DNA from: Bog-473 sp963834405
GTDB taxonomy: Bacteria > Actinomycetota > Acidimicrobiia > Acidimicrobiales > RAAP-2
Reading direction: 5' to 3'
Assembly: GCA_963834405.1 (NCBI GenBank)
Contig: CAWIBX010000005.1
Span: forward strand, 992,001 to 1,056,000
Length of the DNA stretch: 64,000 nucleotides
The notes below the pieces were generated by a model that had not been told where the DNA came from, ran no database searches, and was given only the letters and a program-made list of their open reading frames with translations. Below are positions 43,759 to 55,190 of this stretch, piece after piece. Both the position numbers and the translations under genes were made by a program. The stretch's first letter is position 1. The number at the start of each line of letters is the position of its first letter.

Positions 43759-44438
43759 CCCACCCGGCCGCACGCTGCCGGTCGGCGCGCACGATATCGG
43801 CGGGGTTGCCCGCCACCATGGTGGGCGGGGGTCACGCACAGCTCGGCCCCGCCGCGGCCGCCGCCTCGGCCAGAGTTGCCAGAGTTGCCCGAGTTGCCGG
43901 AGTTGCCGCGGCCATTGTCCCCGTTGCACCGACACCGGCGTGAGGGAGATCCGCCAACCCACAAGGGACCCGTGGGCGTCCATGACGGTGACGCGTCCGA
44001 GTGCGCCGCCGTAGGACGGGCCGAGGATCGACAGCGCTAGCGCGCGACGGTTGCCCTCGTAAGCGTCCCGGATTCCGAGGTCGGTGCAACGGTCAGGGGT
44101 CCCGGCGGGATCGACACGCCGATGACCTGACTCACGCTGGCGCTCCCACCGGCACCGTTGACGCTCACCGATGCGGACTGCTCACCTGTTCCACCAGAGG
44201 GTGCAGGCGGCGCCGGGGTCGTGGTCGTGGTCGTGGAGGCGGCCGGAGGGGACGACGAGCCGCCGGGGCCGTCGGTCCACGAGACCGTCACGCGCGGCGG
44301 CGTGGCCGATGCGACCGCGTTGTCATAGACGGCCCAGCCCCCGAGCACGATGAACCCGACGAGCACGGCGACGCCGACCGCGAGGACCGTACGGTCGTGT
44401 TCGGTGCCGCGCGACGAGAGCGGTTCCGTTCTTGGCAC
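43621..44438 (-). pseudogene. Membrane-anchored surface protein gene with several frameshifts
   Basis: From GTG 44438 the frame encodes a signal anchor (TVLAVGVAVLVGFIVLGGW), a Thr/Pro linker and SVNGAGGSASVSQVIGVSIPPGPLTV, stopping at 44037. Related sequence continues in other frames: LSILGPSYGGALGRVTVMDAHG and SLVGWRISLTPVSV, then NGDNGRGNSGNSG, then MVAGNPADIVRA, then GTYSDTGSLALVLPDGHA ending VTANLAVSVN at 43621. At least three shifts are needed. The order resembles actinobacterial surface proteins with a WxL-like beta domain. Repeats of AACTCTGGC lie in the middle. Decay or local sequence errors are both possible. Confidence 0.6.
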
Positions 44439-44597
44439 ACGGTCCTGTCGTCCCGCTCACAAGGAGACTTGACGCACAGGACCTCGCGCTTTTGCGAAAG
44501 TTGTGATGCGCCCGATTTGCCCCCGGATTGCGCCTCTCTTGCGCCCGTCAGGCTCTTATGCGGAGCCCGAGCCGGACACCGCCGCCGCCGCCCCGTG

Positions 44598-45662
44598 TCA
44601 GGTGACGACGAGGCCCCGCCCGGTCACCATGGGGAGGTCGAGCGCCGTTACCAGCCCGGGCGGCGAAGCGACGACGGCCGGCACCGAGTTCACCAGGCGC
44701 ATCGCAGTGGCCTTCAACCCTGCGGTGTTGTGGTCGCCGTCGGTGCCCATCAGTTGCAGGTCGAGCGTGTAGTTGGGCTCACCGGTGATCTGGACCCGGT
44801 AGCAGCCCTGACCCGCCGGCTGCGGCCAGCCCGCGCCGAGGTCGTCCCGCAGGCGCGTCACGTGCTCGAGCACGACGACCGCCTTGTCACCGACCATGCC
44901 CCGCACTTCGAAGTGCAGCGCCGCGGCCGTCCCCTTCTTGATGGTGCCCGCGTCGACCTCGAAGTCCTCGGGCGCCGCCTCGCGCTCGTACCACTGCGTC
45001 ACCTCGGTGAGCGTGACGCCCAGTCCGGCCGCGATCTGACGCACCACGCTGCCCCACGCCATCGTCAGCACGCCCGGCGACAGCAGCATGGGCACGTCGT
45101 CCAGGTCACGCCCGAAGCCCATGATGTCGAAGAGCACCATCGGTTGGTTGTACGTGTTGTAGTTGAGGACCTCCGAGCAGCGCACCTCCTCTATGCGCTC
45201 GCACACGCCGGACAGCGCGAGCGGCAGGGCGTCGTTGGCAAACCCGGGGTCGACGCCGTTCACGAACAGCGAGACGCCCGCCTTTGTCGCCGCCGCGATC
45301 AGAGGGGCCGCCATCGGGTCGCCGGACTCGGGGTACTGGAGGAAGACCGGACCCGAGGACACCACGTTGATCCCGGCGGCGAGGAACCGTTCCAAGTCGG
45401 CCAGGGCCTCGCCCAGCCGGTCGTCCGCCATGGCGGTGTGCACGATGCAGTCGGGCTTCGTGGCGAGCAGCGCCTCGGTGTCGCTGGTCCCGGTCACGCC
45501 GAGCGTGCGGCCGAGACCGGCCAGCTCGCCCGCGTCCTTGCCCACTTTGTCGGGGTTGGACACGAAAAGGCCGACCAATTCCAGCTCGGGATGGGCGTCT
45601 ATCCCGGCGAGGGCGTGGCGACCCACGTTGCCGGTGCTCCACTGCACAACGCGGTACGGCAT
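44598..45662 (-). CDS. 2,4-diaminopentanoate-dehydrogenase-like (DapB-fold) protein, second copy
   Basis: 354 aa, ATG behind AGAGGCAAC. The Rossmann start VVQWSTGNVGRHALAGI, then DPGFANDALPLALSG and late LVNSVPAVVASPPGLV, align by eye with the paralogue at 31529. The C-terminal acidic repeat of that copy is missing here. It lies directly downstream of an SDR gene (15-nt gap), the reverse of the order in the first pair. Confidence 0.83.
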   Translation of the reverse strand: MPYRVVQWSTGNVGRHALAGIDAHPELELVGLFVSNPDKVGKDAGELAGLGRTLGVTGTSDTEALLATKPDCIVHTAMADDRLGEALADLERFLAAGINVVSSGPVFLQYPESGDPMAAPLIAAATKAGVSLFVNGVDPGFANDALPLALSGVCERIEEVRCSEVLNYNTYNQPMVLFDIMGFGRDLDDVPMLLSPGVLTMAWGSVVRQIAAGLGVTLTEVTQWYEREAAPEDFEVDAGTIKKGTAAALHFEVRGMVGDKAVVVLEHVTRLRDDLGAGWPQPAGQGCYRVQITGEPNYTLDLQLMGTDGDHNTAGLKATAMRLVNSVPAVVASPPGLVTALDLPMVTGRGLVVT

Positions 45663-45677
45663 GTTGCCTCTGCCTCC

Positions 45678-46472
45678 TTAGAGGTCGGGGATCGGCAGCT
45701 CGATGTTCGGTGACTGTAGGCCGCCGTCGACCTCGATGGTCTTCCCGGTGACGTAGGAACCGGCCGGCGACACCAGGTACACGATGGCGGCGGCGATATC
45801 CTCCACCTGGCCGATCCGCCCGAGCGGCGTCACCTCCTCCATCTCGGCGCGCAGCTCGTCACTGGACATGACGACGTCGAGGGCGGTCGTCGCCACTGAG
45901 CCCACCCCGATCGCGTTGACCCGGATGCGCGGCGCCAGGTCCCGCGACGCCAGCCGGGTGTACTGCTCCAGGGCACCCTTGACTGTCCCGTAACCCAGGT
46001 AGCCCCGCCCCGCCGCATGACCCATCACCGACGAGATGTTGACGACGGCACCGCCCGGGTGATCGCCTTCGAGCATCCTCGGTACTGCCGCCCGCAGGAG
46101 CGCATGGCCGGCCGTGACGTTGAAGCGGAAGGCCCGTTCCAGGAAGCCCGGTGACGTGTCGAGGAACGGCCGGGGCATGCTGCCGCCCATGTTGTTCACC
46201 ACGATGTCGAGCCGGCCGAACTCCTTGAATGCAGTCTCCGCCAAGGAGGCCATCAGGTCGAAGTCCGTGAGGTCTCCGGGGACGACCACGGCGCGCCGGC
46301 CCGCCGCCTCTACCTGCTTGGCGGTCTCGCGGAGTTGCTCCTCGGTGCGGGCGGCCAGCACGACGTCCGCCCCGGCCTGGGCCAACGCGATGGCGGTGCC
46401 GGCGCCGATGCCGCGCCCGCTCGCGGTGACGACTGCAGCCTGGTCGGTGACGAGGAATCGATCGAGGATCAT
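45678..46472 (-). CDS. SDR oxidoreductase, second copy
   Basis: 264 aa from ATG 46472; the frame extends to 46556 but TACATT lies 6 nt before this ATG. MILDRFLVTDQAAVVT, the slightly altered nucleotide motif TASGRGIG (Ser for Gly), NNMGGSMPRPF, catalytic Ser in NISSVMG and YGTVKGA are visible. C-terminal IEVDGGLQSPNIELP. It is clearly the relative of the SDR at 30704 and is followed by the DAP-dehydrogenase-like gene. Confidence 0.9.
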   Translation of the reverse strand: MILDRFLVTDQAAVVTASGRGIGAGTAIALAQAGADVVLAARTEEQLRETAKQVEAAGRRAVVVPGDLTDFDLMASLAETAFKEFGRLDIVVNNMGGSMPRPFLDTSPGFLERAFRFNVTAGHALLRAAVPRMLEGDHPGGAVVNISSVMGHAAGRGYLGYGTVKGALEQYTRLASRDLAPRIRVNAIGVGSVATTALDVVMSSDELRAEMEEVTPLGRIGQVEDIAAAIVYLVSPAGSYVTGKTIEVDGGLQSPNIELPIPDL

Positions 46473-46478
46473 CCGACG

Positions 46479-46484
46479 AATGTA
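46479..46484 (-). promoter_or_regulatory. Putative -10 box (TACATT) for a leaderless transcript
   Basis: On the minus strand TACATT ends 6 nt before the ATG of the SDR at 46472, and no ribosome-binding site is visible. Confidence 0.45.
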
Positions 46485-46518
46485 GTGGCAGCTCCCACGG
46501 CCGAGTTGGGAGGCTGGT

Positions 46519-47970
46519 TCATGCGGGGACGGCGCCCCCTCCGGCGCTGCCGCCACCGTCGTCTGTCGGCGTGCGTTCCGCCTCCTCTATCCGGCCGACG
46601 AGGTCCGCCCACTTCGTCGTGTCCTCCAGCACCGGGAACGGCTTGGGCATGACCTTGGCCTTCACGTCGTCGGGGAGACTCAGGTCCCCTCCGGTGTGCC
46701 CGACGCTGAAGACGCGTTCGGGGCGGGACCGCCCGATCATGGTGCGGCCCCACCGCCACAGTGTCGAGAAGCGGTTGCCGAATCCGTTCAGGAACCCGAG
46801 ATGGACGAAGAACCACACGACCCAGCCCGGGAACCCGCTTAGGCGCACCCCGCGGAAACTCACGATGGACTTGAAGCGTCCTATGGCCGCGGCACTGCCG
46901 AGGTCGCGGTATTTGAACGGGAGGCTGTCCTGACCCTTCAGTCTGCGCTTGATGGTGTTGGCGGCGTGCAGGCCGCCTTGCATGGCCACTTCGCAGACTC
47001 CGGGAAGGTTGTTGATGCATGCCATGTCGCCGAAGGCGAACACTTCGGGGTGCCCCGGAAGGCTCAAGTCAGGCTGCACTGCAATCCGGCCGGCGCGGTC
47101 GGTTTCGGCCCCGCTCGCCTCCGCGAGCAGGCCGGCTAGGGGCGAGGCCTGTACACCGGCGGCCCAGATGGTGGTGCCGCACTCGAAGCGACCCTTTTCG
47201 CCATCGGCGCCCTCGGTGTCGACGCCCAAGGGGTCGACACCGACGACACGCAGTCCCATCTTGAGCTCGACACCCATCTTCGTGAGCTCCTTGGCGGCGC
47301 GCTCGGACAGACGGTCGCCGAAGTTGGCCAACGGCTGTTTGCCGCCATCGATGAGAATCACTCTGGCTGAAGCCGGGTCGATGCTGCGGAAGTCTTTGCC
47401 GAGGCTCCGGTAGGCCAGCTCACGGATCTGTCCGGCCAGCTCGACCCCCGTCGGACCCGCACCGACGATGGCGAACGTCAAGAAGAACCGCTGCAGGGCG
47501 GGGTCGGTCATCGTCTCGGCGATCTCGAGAGCGCCGAAGACTCGGCGCCGCAGCTCCAGGGCGTCGTCGATGGTCTTCATCCCGGGGGCGATCAAGGCGA
47601 ACTCGTCATGCCCGAAGTAGGACTGCCCCGCCCCTGCCGCGACGATGAGGCTGTCGTACGGGTACACGTCGGTGTCACCGGGCACCGACGTCGTGTGGAC
47701 CACTCGACGATCAAGATCGAATGCGGTGACGCTGGCCAGCACGACCCGGACGTTTCGATGGCGCCGGAACTTATGGCGCAGCACGGGTGAGATCTCGCCG
47801 GGCGAGAGGATCCCGGTTGCAACCTGATAGAGCAGCGGCTGGAACAGGTGATGATTGCGGCGATCGATGAGGGTGACATCGACGTCGGCACCGGCCAGCA
47901 CCCGTGTCGCCGGGAGGCCACCGAAGCCGCCGCCCACCACCACGACGCGGTGACGGGCGGCTGTCTCCAT
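46519..47970 (-). CDS. ndh: Type II NADH dehydrogenase (NDH-2), FAD-dependent
   Basis: 483 aa from ATG 47970 (the frame extends to 48015, overlapping the GH15 stop). FAD motif VVVGGGFGG, the NDH-2 hallmark NHHLFQPLLYQVATG, NADH motif IVGAGPTGVELAG and FAFGDMACI are all visible. The C-terminal WVVWFFVHLGFLNGF is the hydrophobic membrane-docking region. The enzyme passes electrons from NADH to quinone without pumping protons and would feed the bd oxidase encoded nearby. Confidence 0.93.
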   Translation of the reverse strand: METAARHRVVVVGGGFGGLPATRVLAGADVDVTLIDRRNHHLFQPLLYQVATGILSPGEISPVLRHKFRRHRNVRVVLASVTAFDLDRRVVHTTSVPGDTDVYPYDSLIVAAGAGQSYFGHDEFALIAPGMKTIDDALELRRRVFGALEIAETMTDPALQRFFLTFAIVGAGPTGVELAGQIRELAYRSLGKDFRSIDPASARVILIDGGKQPLANFGDRLSERAAKELTKMGVELKMGLRVVGVDPLGVDTEGADGEKGRFECGTTIWAAGVQASPLAGLLAEASGAETDRAGRIAVQPDLSLPGHPEVFAFGDMACINNLPGVCEVAMQGGLHAANTIKRRLKGQDSLPFKYRDLGSAAAIGRFKSIVSFRGVRLSGFPGWVVWFFVHLGFLNGFGNRFSTLWRWGRTMIGRSRPERVFSVGHTGGDLSLPDDVKAKVMPKPFPVLEDTTKWADLVGRIEEAERTPTDDGGGSAGGGAVPA

Positions 47971-47983
47971 CTGCGACCGCCCG

Positions 47984-49870
<1,887 letters not shown>

Positions 49871-49878
49871 CGCTGCCG

Positions 49879-49884
49879 ATGCTA
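49879..49884 (-). promoter_or_regulatory. Putative -10 box (TAGCAT) for a leaderless transcript
   Basis: The minus strand reads TAGCAT ending 8 nt before the GTG start of the GH15 gene. A CCGCTC hexamer tract (about 49919-49946) lies just upstream. Confidence 0.4.
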
Positions 49885-50080
49885 CGGAGGCGCGGACCGC
49901 GCCTCAAGGGGCTTTGGTCCCCGCTCCCGCTCCCGCTCCCGCTCCGCTTCCGGTTCTCCTCCCGATCCGTGACGGGAAGGTGACCGGCCGTAGAGTCGCC
50001 GGCTCCTGGCCTAAGTAGGACCGGTAGCGTACGTGCATCGCTTGACACGGCCCCCGCGGGGCACGGATCGGAGGTGCGCC

Positions 50081-50854
50081 ATGGCTGAGGAGCTGGCTGG
50101 CAAGGTCGCCATCGTCACGGGCGGCAATTCGGGGATCGGCCAAGCCGTGGTCCTCGCGCTGGCGGAGAAGGGGGCGAGCGTGGTCATCGACTACGTGGCC
50201 AACGAGCAGGCGACGGAAGACCTCGAACGCAAGATCGCCGGCCTGGGCGAGAAGTCGGTCGGCGTCCAGGCTGATGTCTCGAAGATCGACGATCTTCAGC
50301 GCGTCATCGACACCGCGGTCAAGACGTTCGGCCGGCTCGACGTGATGGTCAACAACGCGGGTATTGAGACGCGTACTTCCGTCCTCGACACCACCGAGCA
50401 GCAGTACGAGCGCGTCCTCTCCATCAACCTTAAGAGCGCCTTCTTCGGGACGCAGCTCGCCGCCAAGCAGATGATCAAGCAGGGTGAGGGCGGGCGCATC
50501 ATCAATATGTCGAGCGTCCACGAAGACTGGCCCATGCCAGGAAACACCCCGTACTGCCTGTCCAAGGGCGGCATGCGCATGCTGACGCGGACGGCGGGAG
50601 TCGAGCTGGCGCCCCACAACATCTTGGTCGTGGGCGTCGGCCCGGGCGCCGTGGCCACGCCGATCAACACCCAGACGCTGAACGATCCGGGAGCGCTGGC
50701 CAAGCTGAACAGCGCGATTCCGCTCGGGCGCATGGCCCAGCCCGAGGAGATCGCGTCGGTCGTCGCCTTCTTGGCGTCCAACGCGGCCAGCTACCTCGCC
50801 GCGACGACGATCTTCGCCGACGGCGGCATCATGCAAAGCAGCCCCGGCCTCTGA
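50081..50854 (+). CDS. SDR, glucose 1-dehydrogenase-like
   Basis: 257 aa from ATG 50081 behind CGGAGGTGCGCC. TGGNSGIG (NAD(P) site), NNAGIETRT, catalytic Ser in NMSSVHEDWPMPG and YCLSKGG are close to the Bacillus glucose dehydrogenase pattern; ADGGIMQ ends the fold. It is divergent from the GH15 hydrolase. The likely reaction is glucose to gluconolactone, though the family is broad. Confidence 0.88.
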   Translation: MAEELAGKVAIVTGGNSGIGQAVVLALAEKGASVVIDYVANEQATEDLERKIAGLGEKSVGVQADVSKIDDLQRVIDTAVKTFGRLDVMVNNAGIETRTSVLDTTEQQYERVLSINLKSAFFGTQLAAKQMIKQGEGGRIINMSSVHEDWPMPGNTPYCLSKGGMRMLTRTAGVELAPHNILVVGVGPGAVATPINTQTLNDPGALAKLNSAIPLGRMAQPEEIASVVAFLASNAASYLAATTIFADGGIMQSSPGL

Positions 50855-50869
50855 GGACCGGCCGCCCGA

Positions 50870-51925
50870 TCAGGGCGGGGGCGTGCTCGACGCGTTCGGC
50901 GGTGCCGCCGCTCCCGCCGCCCCCTCGTCGGCGCCCACCTTCGGCGCCGAGAGCCGCGCCCGGAAGATGTGGTAGCTCCAGGCCTGGTACGCGACGACCG
51001 CCGGCAGCGTGAACACCGCGATGACCGTCATCACCTTGAGCGTGTAGGGCGGGCTGGCGGTGTTGTCCACCGTCAGGTTGTACGCGGTGTTGGTCGTCGA
51101 GATCATCACCCGTGGGAAGAGCTCGGTGAAGAGCGATCCCACGGTGCCGCCGATGCCCACGGCCGCGGCCGCGAAGGCCCAGCCGTCGGCGCGGGCCGAG
51201 GCCAACCAGGCCGCGGCGATCACGGCCATCAGCGCCAGCGCCTCCAGAGGCTCGGGGACGAAGCCGGTGCTCAAGCCGACATGGACCCATGTGAAGAACC
51301 CGAAGGCCACGATCACCGCGACGGCGCCGATCCCGCTGGCGGCTCGCTGAGCCCGCGCGTGGAGCTCGCCGGTCGTCTTCAGCGTGAGGTAGGTGGCGCC
51401 CATCAGCAGCGACAGAACCGTGAGCGTCAGCCCCATCCACAGCCCGAAAGGAGTCAGCAAGCCCCAGAAGCTGCCCGTGTACTCGTGCTGCGAGTTGATC
51501 GGCAACCCGTGCAGCAGGTCGCCCAGGGCGACGCCGACGAGGAAGGGGATGAGCGCGCTGCCGATGGTCATGCCCAAGCGCCAGAACGTCCGCCACCGGG
51601 GGTCGTCGAACTTGCGCTGGTACTCGAAGGTGAGGCCGCGCACCATGAGTGCGACGAGCAGCAGCACGAGCGCCAGATATAGAGCCGAGAACATGGTGGC
51701 GTACCAGCCGGGAAAGGCGGCAAAGAGCCCCGCCCCGGCCACGATCAGCCACACCTCGTTACCGTCCCAGACCGGCCCGATGGTGTTGATCAGCACCCGC
51801 CGCTCCATGTCCGTGCGCCCGAGGAACGAGTGCAACATGCCGACGCCGAAGTCGAATCCCTCCAGGATGAAGAAGCCGACCCATAGCAGCGCGGCGACGA
51901 TGAACCAGAAATCTCCAAGTGTCAT
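50870..51925 (-). CDS. cydB: Cytochrome bd ubiquinol oxidase subunit II
   Basis: 351 aa, ATG behind TAGGAGATCCC. It opens with FWFIVAALLWVGFFILEGFDFGVGML and GPVWDGNEVWLI, the CydB signatures; about nine membrane segments are visible, ending with a Pro/Ala-rich cytoplasmic tail. CydB supports CydA, which carries the haems. It is the last gene of a cydDCAB operon, 8 nt after cydA. Confidence 0.95.
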   Translation of the reverse strand: MTLGDFWFIVAALLWVGFFILEGFDFGVGMLHSFLGRTDMERRVLINTIGPVWDGNEVWLIVAGAGLFAAFPGWYATMFSALYLALVLLLVALMVRGLTFEYQRKFDDPRWRTFWRLGMTIGSALIPFLVGVALGDLLHGLPINSQHEYTGSFWGLLTPFGLWMGLTLTVLSLLMGATYLTLKTTGELHARAQRAASGIGAVAVIVAFGFFTWVHVGLSTGFVPEPLEALALMAVIAAAWLASARADGWAFAAAAVGIGGTVGSLFTELFPRVMISTTNTAYNLTVDNTASPPYTLKVMTVIAVFTLPAVVAYQAWSYHIFRARLSAPKVGADEGAAGAAAPPNASSTPPP

Positions 51926-51933
51926 GGGATCTC

Positions 51934-53367
51934 CTAGTAGACGAGGGCCGACTCTTCGTCGTCGGCCCACTCGGCGTCGGCGGATGACGGGGCGCCGGCG
52001 CCCTCGGGTGACGTGACCTTGGCCAGCGGGTCCTGGCCCAGGGGGCGGCGGCCGTAGCGGAGCATCAGCCAGCTGTCCGCCACGCCGAGCCCCGCGAAGA
52101 CGGCGAGGAACACCAGGATGGAGATCCAGATGTCGGTCGCCGATACCGACGGCGACACGCCGTTGGCCGTCTTCATCAGCCCCTGCACGATCCAGGGTTG
52201 GCGTCCGTTCTCCGTGAGCAGCCAGCCGGCGGTGTTCATGAGGAACGGCACGATCACCACCCACGGGGCTATTCGGAGGAACCACTTGGCGTGCTCGAGC
52301 TTCCGGCGGTACAGCAGCCAGCCGCCCCAAAGGGCGAACAGGAGAACCAGGGTCGCCAGATAGGCCATGACGCGCATGGACCAGTACTGAATGAAGACGT
52401 TCGGCTCGTAGTCGCCGGGGCCGTACTCCTTCTGGTACTGCGCGTTCAGCTGGTTCATCCCCTGGACCTCACCGTTGGGCGAATTGGTGGCGAGGATGGA
52501 CAACAGGTCGGGGATGTTGATGATCTGTGTCGGGGTCATGTCGTTGTTGCCGCCCCCGATCTGGAAGGCCGAAAACGAGCAGTGGGATGGGCAGGTGTTC
52601 CACAGTGCCTCGGCCGCGGCTATCTTCATGGGCTGGTACTTCTCCTCCACGACGCCCAACTCGCTCCCCACGAACATGGTGAGCACGATGGCGGGAAGGA
52701 GCACCGCCAGCGAAATGATGGCGGCCCGTCGGAACGTGTCGTGTGACTGGTTGCGGCGGATGTGCCACGCGGACACGCCCAGCATGATGACGCTGCCGGT
52801 GACGAGCGACGCGAGCAGGACATGGGGATAGGCCCACACGAAGGTCGGGTTCGTGAAGAGGTCCCAGATGTTCGTCAGCTGTGGCTGGCCGTTCTTCATG
52901 GTGTAGCCGACCGGGTGCTGCATCCAGGAGTTGGCCGCCATGATGAACGCGGCGGAGAGGATGGTCCCGAGGGCCACCAGCCAGATGGTGACGAGGTGCG
53001 CCTTCTTGGACAGACGGTTCCAGCCGAAGATCCAGATGCCGAGGAAGGTCGATTCGAGGAAGAAGGCCACCAGGCCCTCCATGGCGAGCGGGCCGCCGAA
53101 CACGTTGCCCACCAGGCGCGAGTACGCCGACCAATTCATGCCGAACTCGAACTCCTGGATCAGTCCCGTCACGACCCCGATCGCGACGTTGATCAGCAAC
53201 AGCGCGCCGAAGAAGCGGGCCAGGCGCCGATAGGTCTCGTCCCCGTTGCGGTACCAGGCCGTCTCGAGCAGGGCGACGAGGAAGGCCAGGCCGATCGTCA
53301 CCGGCACGAAGAGGAAGTGGTAGATGCTCGTCATGGCGAACTGCCAGCGGGCGAGGTCGAGGTTCAT
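51934..53367 (-). CDS. cydA: Cytochrome bd ubiquinol oxidase subunit I
   Basis: 477 aa, ATG behind GGGAG. Axial haem ligand H17 (SIYHFLFVPVTIG), the later PHVLLASLVTG histidine and the Met in YWSMRVMAYL are present, with the quinol-binding EEKYQPMKIAA. The Q-loop is the short type and contains two close cysteines (NTCPSHCSF), which may form a disulfide as reported for actinobacterial enzymes. The start overlaps the cydC stop (ATGA). Confidence 0.96.
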   Translation of the reverse strand: MNLDLARWQFAMTSIYHFLFVPVTIGLAFLVALLETAWYRNGDETYRRLARFFGALLLINVAIGVVTGLIQEFEFGMNWSAYSRLVGNVFGGPLAMEGLVAFFLESTFLGIWIFGWNRLSKKAHLVTIWLVALGTILSAAFIMAANSWMQHPVGYTMKNGQPQLTNIWDLFTNPTFVWAYPHVLLASLVTGSVIMLGVSAWHIRRNQSHDTFRRAAIISLAVLLPAIVLTMFVGSELGVVEEKYQPMKIAAAEALWNTCPSHCSFSAFQIGGGNNDMTPTQIINIPDLLSILATNSPNGEVQGMNQLNAQYQKEYGPGDYEPNVFIQYWSMRVMAYLATLVLLFALWGGWLLYRRKLEHAKWFLRIAPWVVIVPFLMNTAGWLLTENGRQPWIVQGLMKTANGVSPSVSATDIWISILVFLAVFAGLGVADSWLMLRYGRRPLGQDPLAKVTSPEGAGAPSSADAEWADDEESALVY

Positions 53368-55190
53368 GGCGTCTCGCTCCCTTCGTTGAGGATGGCGGGC
53401 TGCCCACTCACGAAGGCGCGGGCCACCACTACCCCTACGTCGGCCGGTGGGTCGTTCAGCCGCTCCTCCCACCACGCGCCGGCGTAGCGGCCGCCCAAGG
53501 CCAGGAGCTCGTCGTGGGTCCCGCGCTCAGCCACGTGGCCGTCGAGGAGGAAGACGATTTCGTCGACCCGCTGCAGCCCCGAGAGCCGGTGGGTGATCAG
53601 CAGCGTGCTCCGGCCCTCGGTCAGCGCGAGGAGGTCTTCGGTGAGCGCGTCGGCGGCCGGCCCGTCGAGATGCTCCGCCGGCTCGTCGAGCACGAGGATC
53701 GGGAAGTCGGTCAGGAGCGCCCGTGCCACCGTGACCCGCTGGCGCTGCCCGCCCGACAGACGCGTTCCCGCCGGGCCCACCCGGGTGGCCAGCCCCTCGG
53801 GCAGCCCGGACAGCCAGTCACCCAGGCCGACGCGCACGAGCACGGCGGCCAGCTCCTCGTCGGTTGCGTCGCGGCGGCCGATCCGGACGTTCTCCGCCAG
53901 GGTGGTGTCGAAGAGGTGGGCGCGCTGCTCGACGAGCCCGACGACCCGCCGCACGTCGTCTGCGCCGAAGAGGTCCGTGGGGACGCCGTCGAGCAACACC
54001 TCGCCGGCCGCGGCAGGCAGGAAGCGCACGAGGACGTCGGCCAGCGTCGACTTGCCGGCGCCGCTCGGCCCGACGAGGGCGACGCGGCGTCCGGGTTCGA
54101 GCTGCAGGTCGACGCCACAGAGCGCCACCCGGGCCGCGCCCGGGTAGGACGCGACGACGCCCCGAGCCGCCAGCGTGTGGGGCCCCACCGGGAGCGGGAG
54201 CGGCGTCGGCGGGTCCGCGACCGGGGGCGGCGCCTCCATGGCGGCGAAGACCCGGGCCGCCGTCACGCGGGAGCGCTGCAGGGCCTGCGTCGCCGCCGGC
54301 AGTTGCGACACCAGCTCGAACGCGGCCAGCGGGACCAGAGCCAGCAGCGCAAGGAGCGCGCCGTTGAGGGAGCCGGCGTGGGTGGCATGGACGCCGACCG
54401 TGAGGGCGCCCCAGCTGGCCAGGCCGGCCAGCGCCGTCGTGAGGGCGAGACCGATGCCCGTCGTGCCGGCGCTCCGCCGGGCCACCGCCCGCAGCGCGGC
54501 GTCGGCGGCGCCGATGCGGGCGACTTGCCCGTCGGAGGCGCGCATGACGGTCAGCTCCGGCGCGCCCTCCATGAGATCGACCACCGCGGCGGCGAGATCG
54601 CCACGCGCCGTCGCCTGCCGTGCCTCCGCCCTCCGTGCGAGTCGGCCGGTGAGCCACGGGACGGCCGTCGCGGCGAGGGCCAGCGCCACTAGTACGACCG
54701 CGCCCGCGGCCGGGAGGACCAGCCACAGGACGGCCACGGTCGCCGCCCCCACCAGCGCGGCGACCGCGAAGGGCTGTATGACGCGCAGCACGACGTCCTG
54801 GAGCGAGTCGACGTCGTCGACGGCGCGCGCCACCAGGTCGCCGCGGCGGAACAGGGGGAGACCCGCCGGCGCCACGGCCTCGAGTCCTTCGTAGACGCGC
54901 ACCCGCAGGGCGGCCAGCACGCGCAGGGCGGCGTCGTGGCCGACCAGGCGCTCGCCGTAACGCAGGAACCCGCGCGACAGCCCGAAGAACTGGACGCCGA
55001 CGATGGCCAACGTGAGAGACGCCTCGGTGGGGTGCTGCGCCGCCCGCGAGATCAACCAGGCCGACGTGCCCATGAGAGCGATGGAGGCGCCGATGGCCCC
55101 CGCGCCGAGGAGGGAGGCCTCGGCCAGGCGGGAGCGGGCCGGACGGGCCAGGCGCAGGGTCCGGGCGACGGACGCCGGCCGGTCGTTCAT
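53364..55190 (-). CDS. cydC: Thiol reductant ABC exporter subunit CydC
   Basis: 608 aa. The six-helix membrane domain starts SLLGAGAIGASIALMGTSAWLISRAAQHP, the CydC fingerprint. The ATPase domain has GPSGAGKST, signature RLSGGQRQRV and ILVLDEPAEHLD. With CydD it exports cysteine or glutathione needed for bd oxidase assembly. Overlaps both neighbours by 4 nt (ATGA). Confidence 0.93.
   Translation of the reverse strand: MNDRPASVARTLRLARPARSRLAEASLLGAGAIGASIALMGTSAWLISRAAQHPTEASLTLAIVGVQFFGLSRGFLRYGERLVGHDAALRVLAALRVRVYEGLEAVAPAGLPLFRRGDLVARAVDDVDSLQDVVLRVIQPFAVAALVGAATVAVLWLVLPAAGAVVLVALALAATAVPWLTGRLARRAEARQATARGDLAAAVVDLMEGAPELTVMRASDGQVARIGAADAALRAVARRSAGTTGIGLALTTALAGLASWGALTVGVHATHAGSLNGALLALLALVPLAAFELVSQLPAATQALQRSRVTAARVFAAMEAPPPVADPPTPLPLPVGPHTLAARGVVASYPGAARVALCGVDLQLEPGRRVALVGPSGAGKSTLADVLVRFLPAAAGEVLLDGVPTDLFGADDVRRVVGLVEQRAHLFDTTLAENVRIGRRDATDEELAAVLVRVGLGDWLSGLPEGLATRVGPAGTRLSGGQRQRVTVARALLTDFPILVLDEPAEHLDGPAADALTEDLLALTEGRSTLLITHRLSGLQRVDEIVFLLDGHVAERGTHDELLALGGRYAGAWWEERLNDPPADVGVVVARAFVSGQPAILNEGSETP

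Noticed and set aside
44461..44480. Possible plus-strand gene start after AAGGAG
   Set aside because: The frame after the TTG overlaps the DAP-dehydrogenase-like gene in antisense and shows no recognisable protein.
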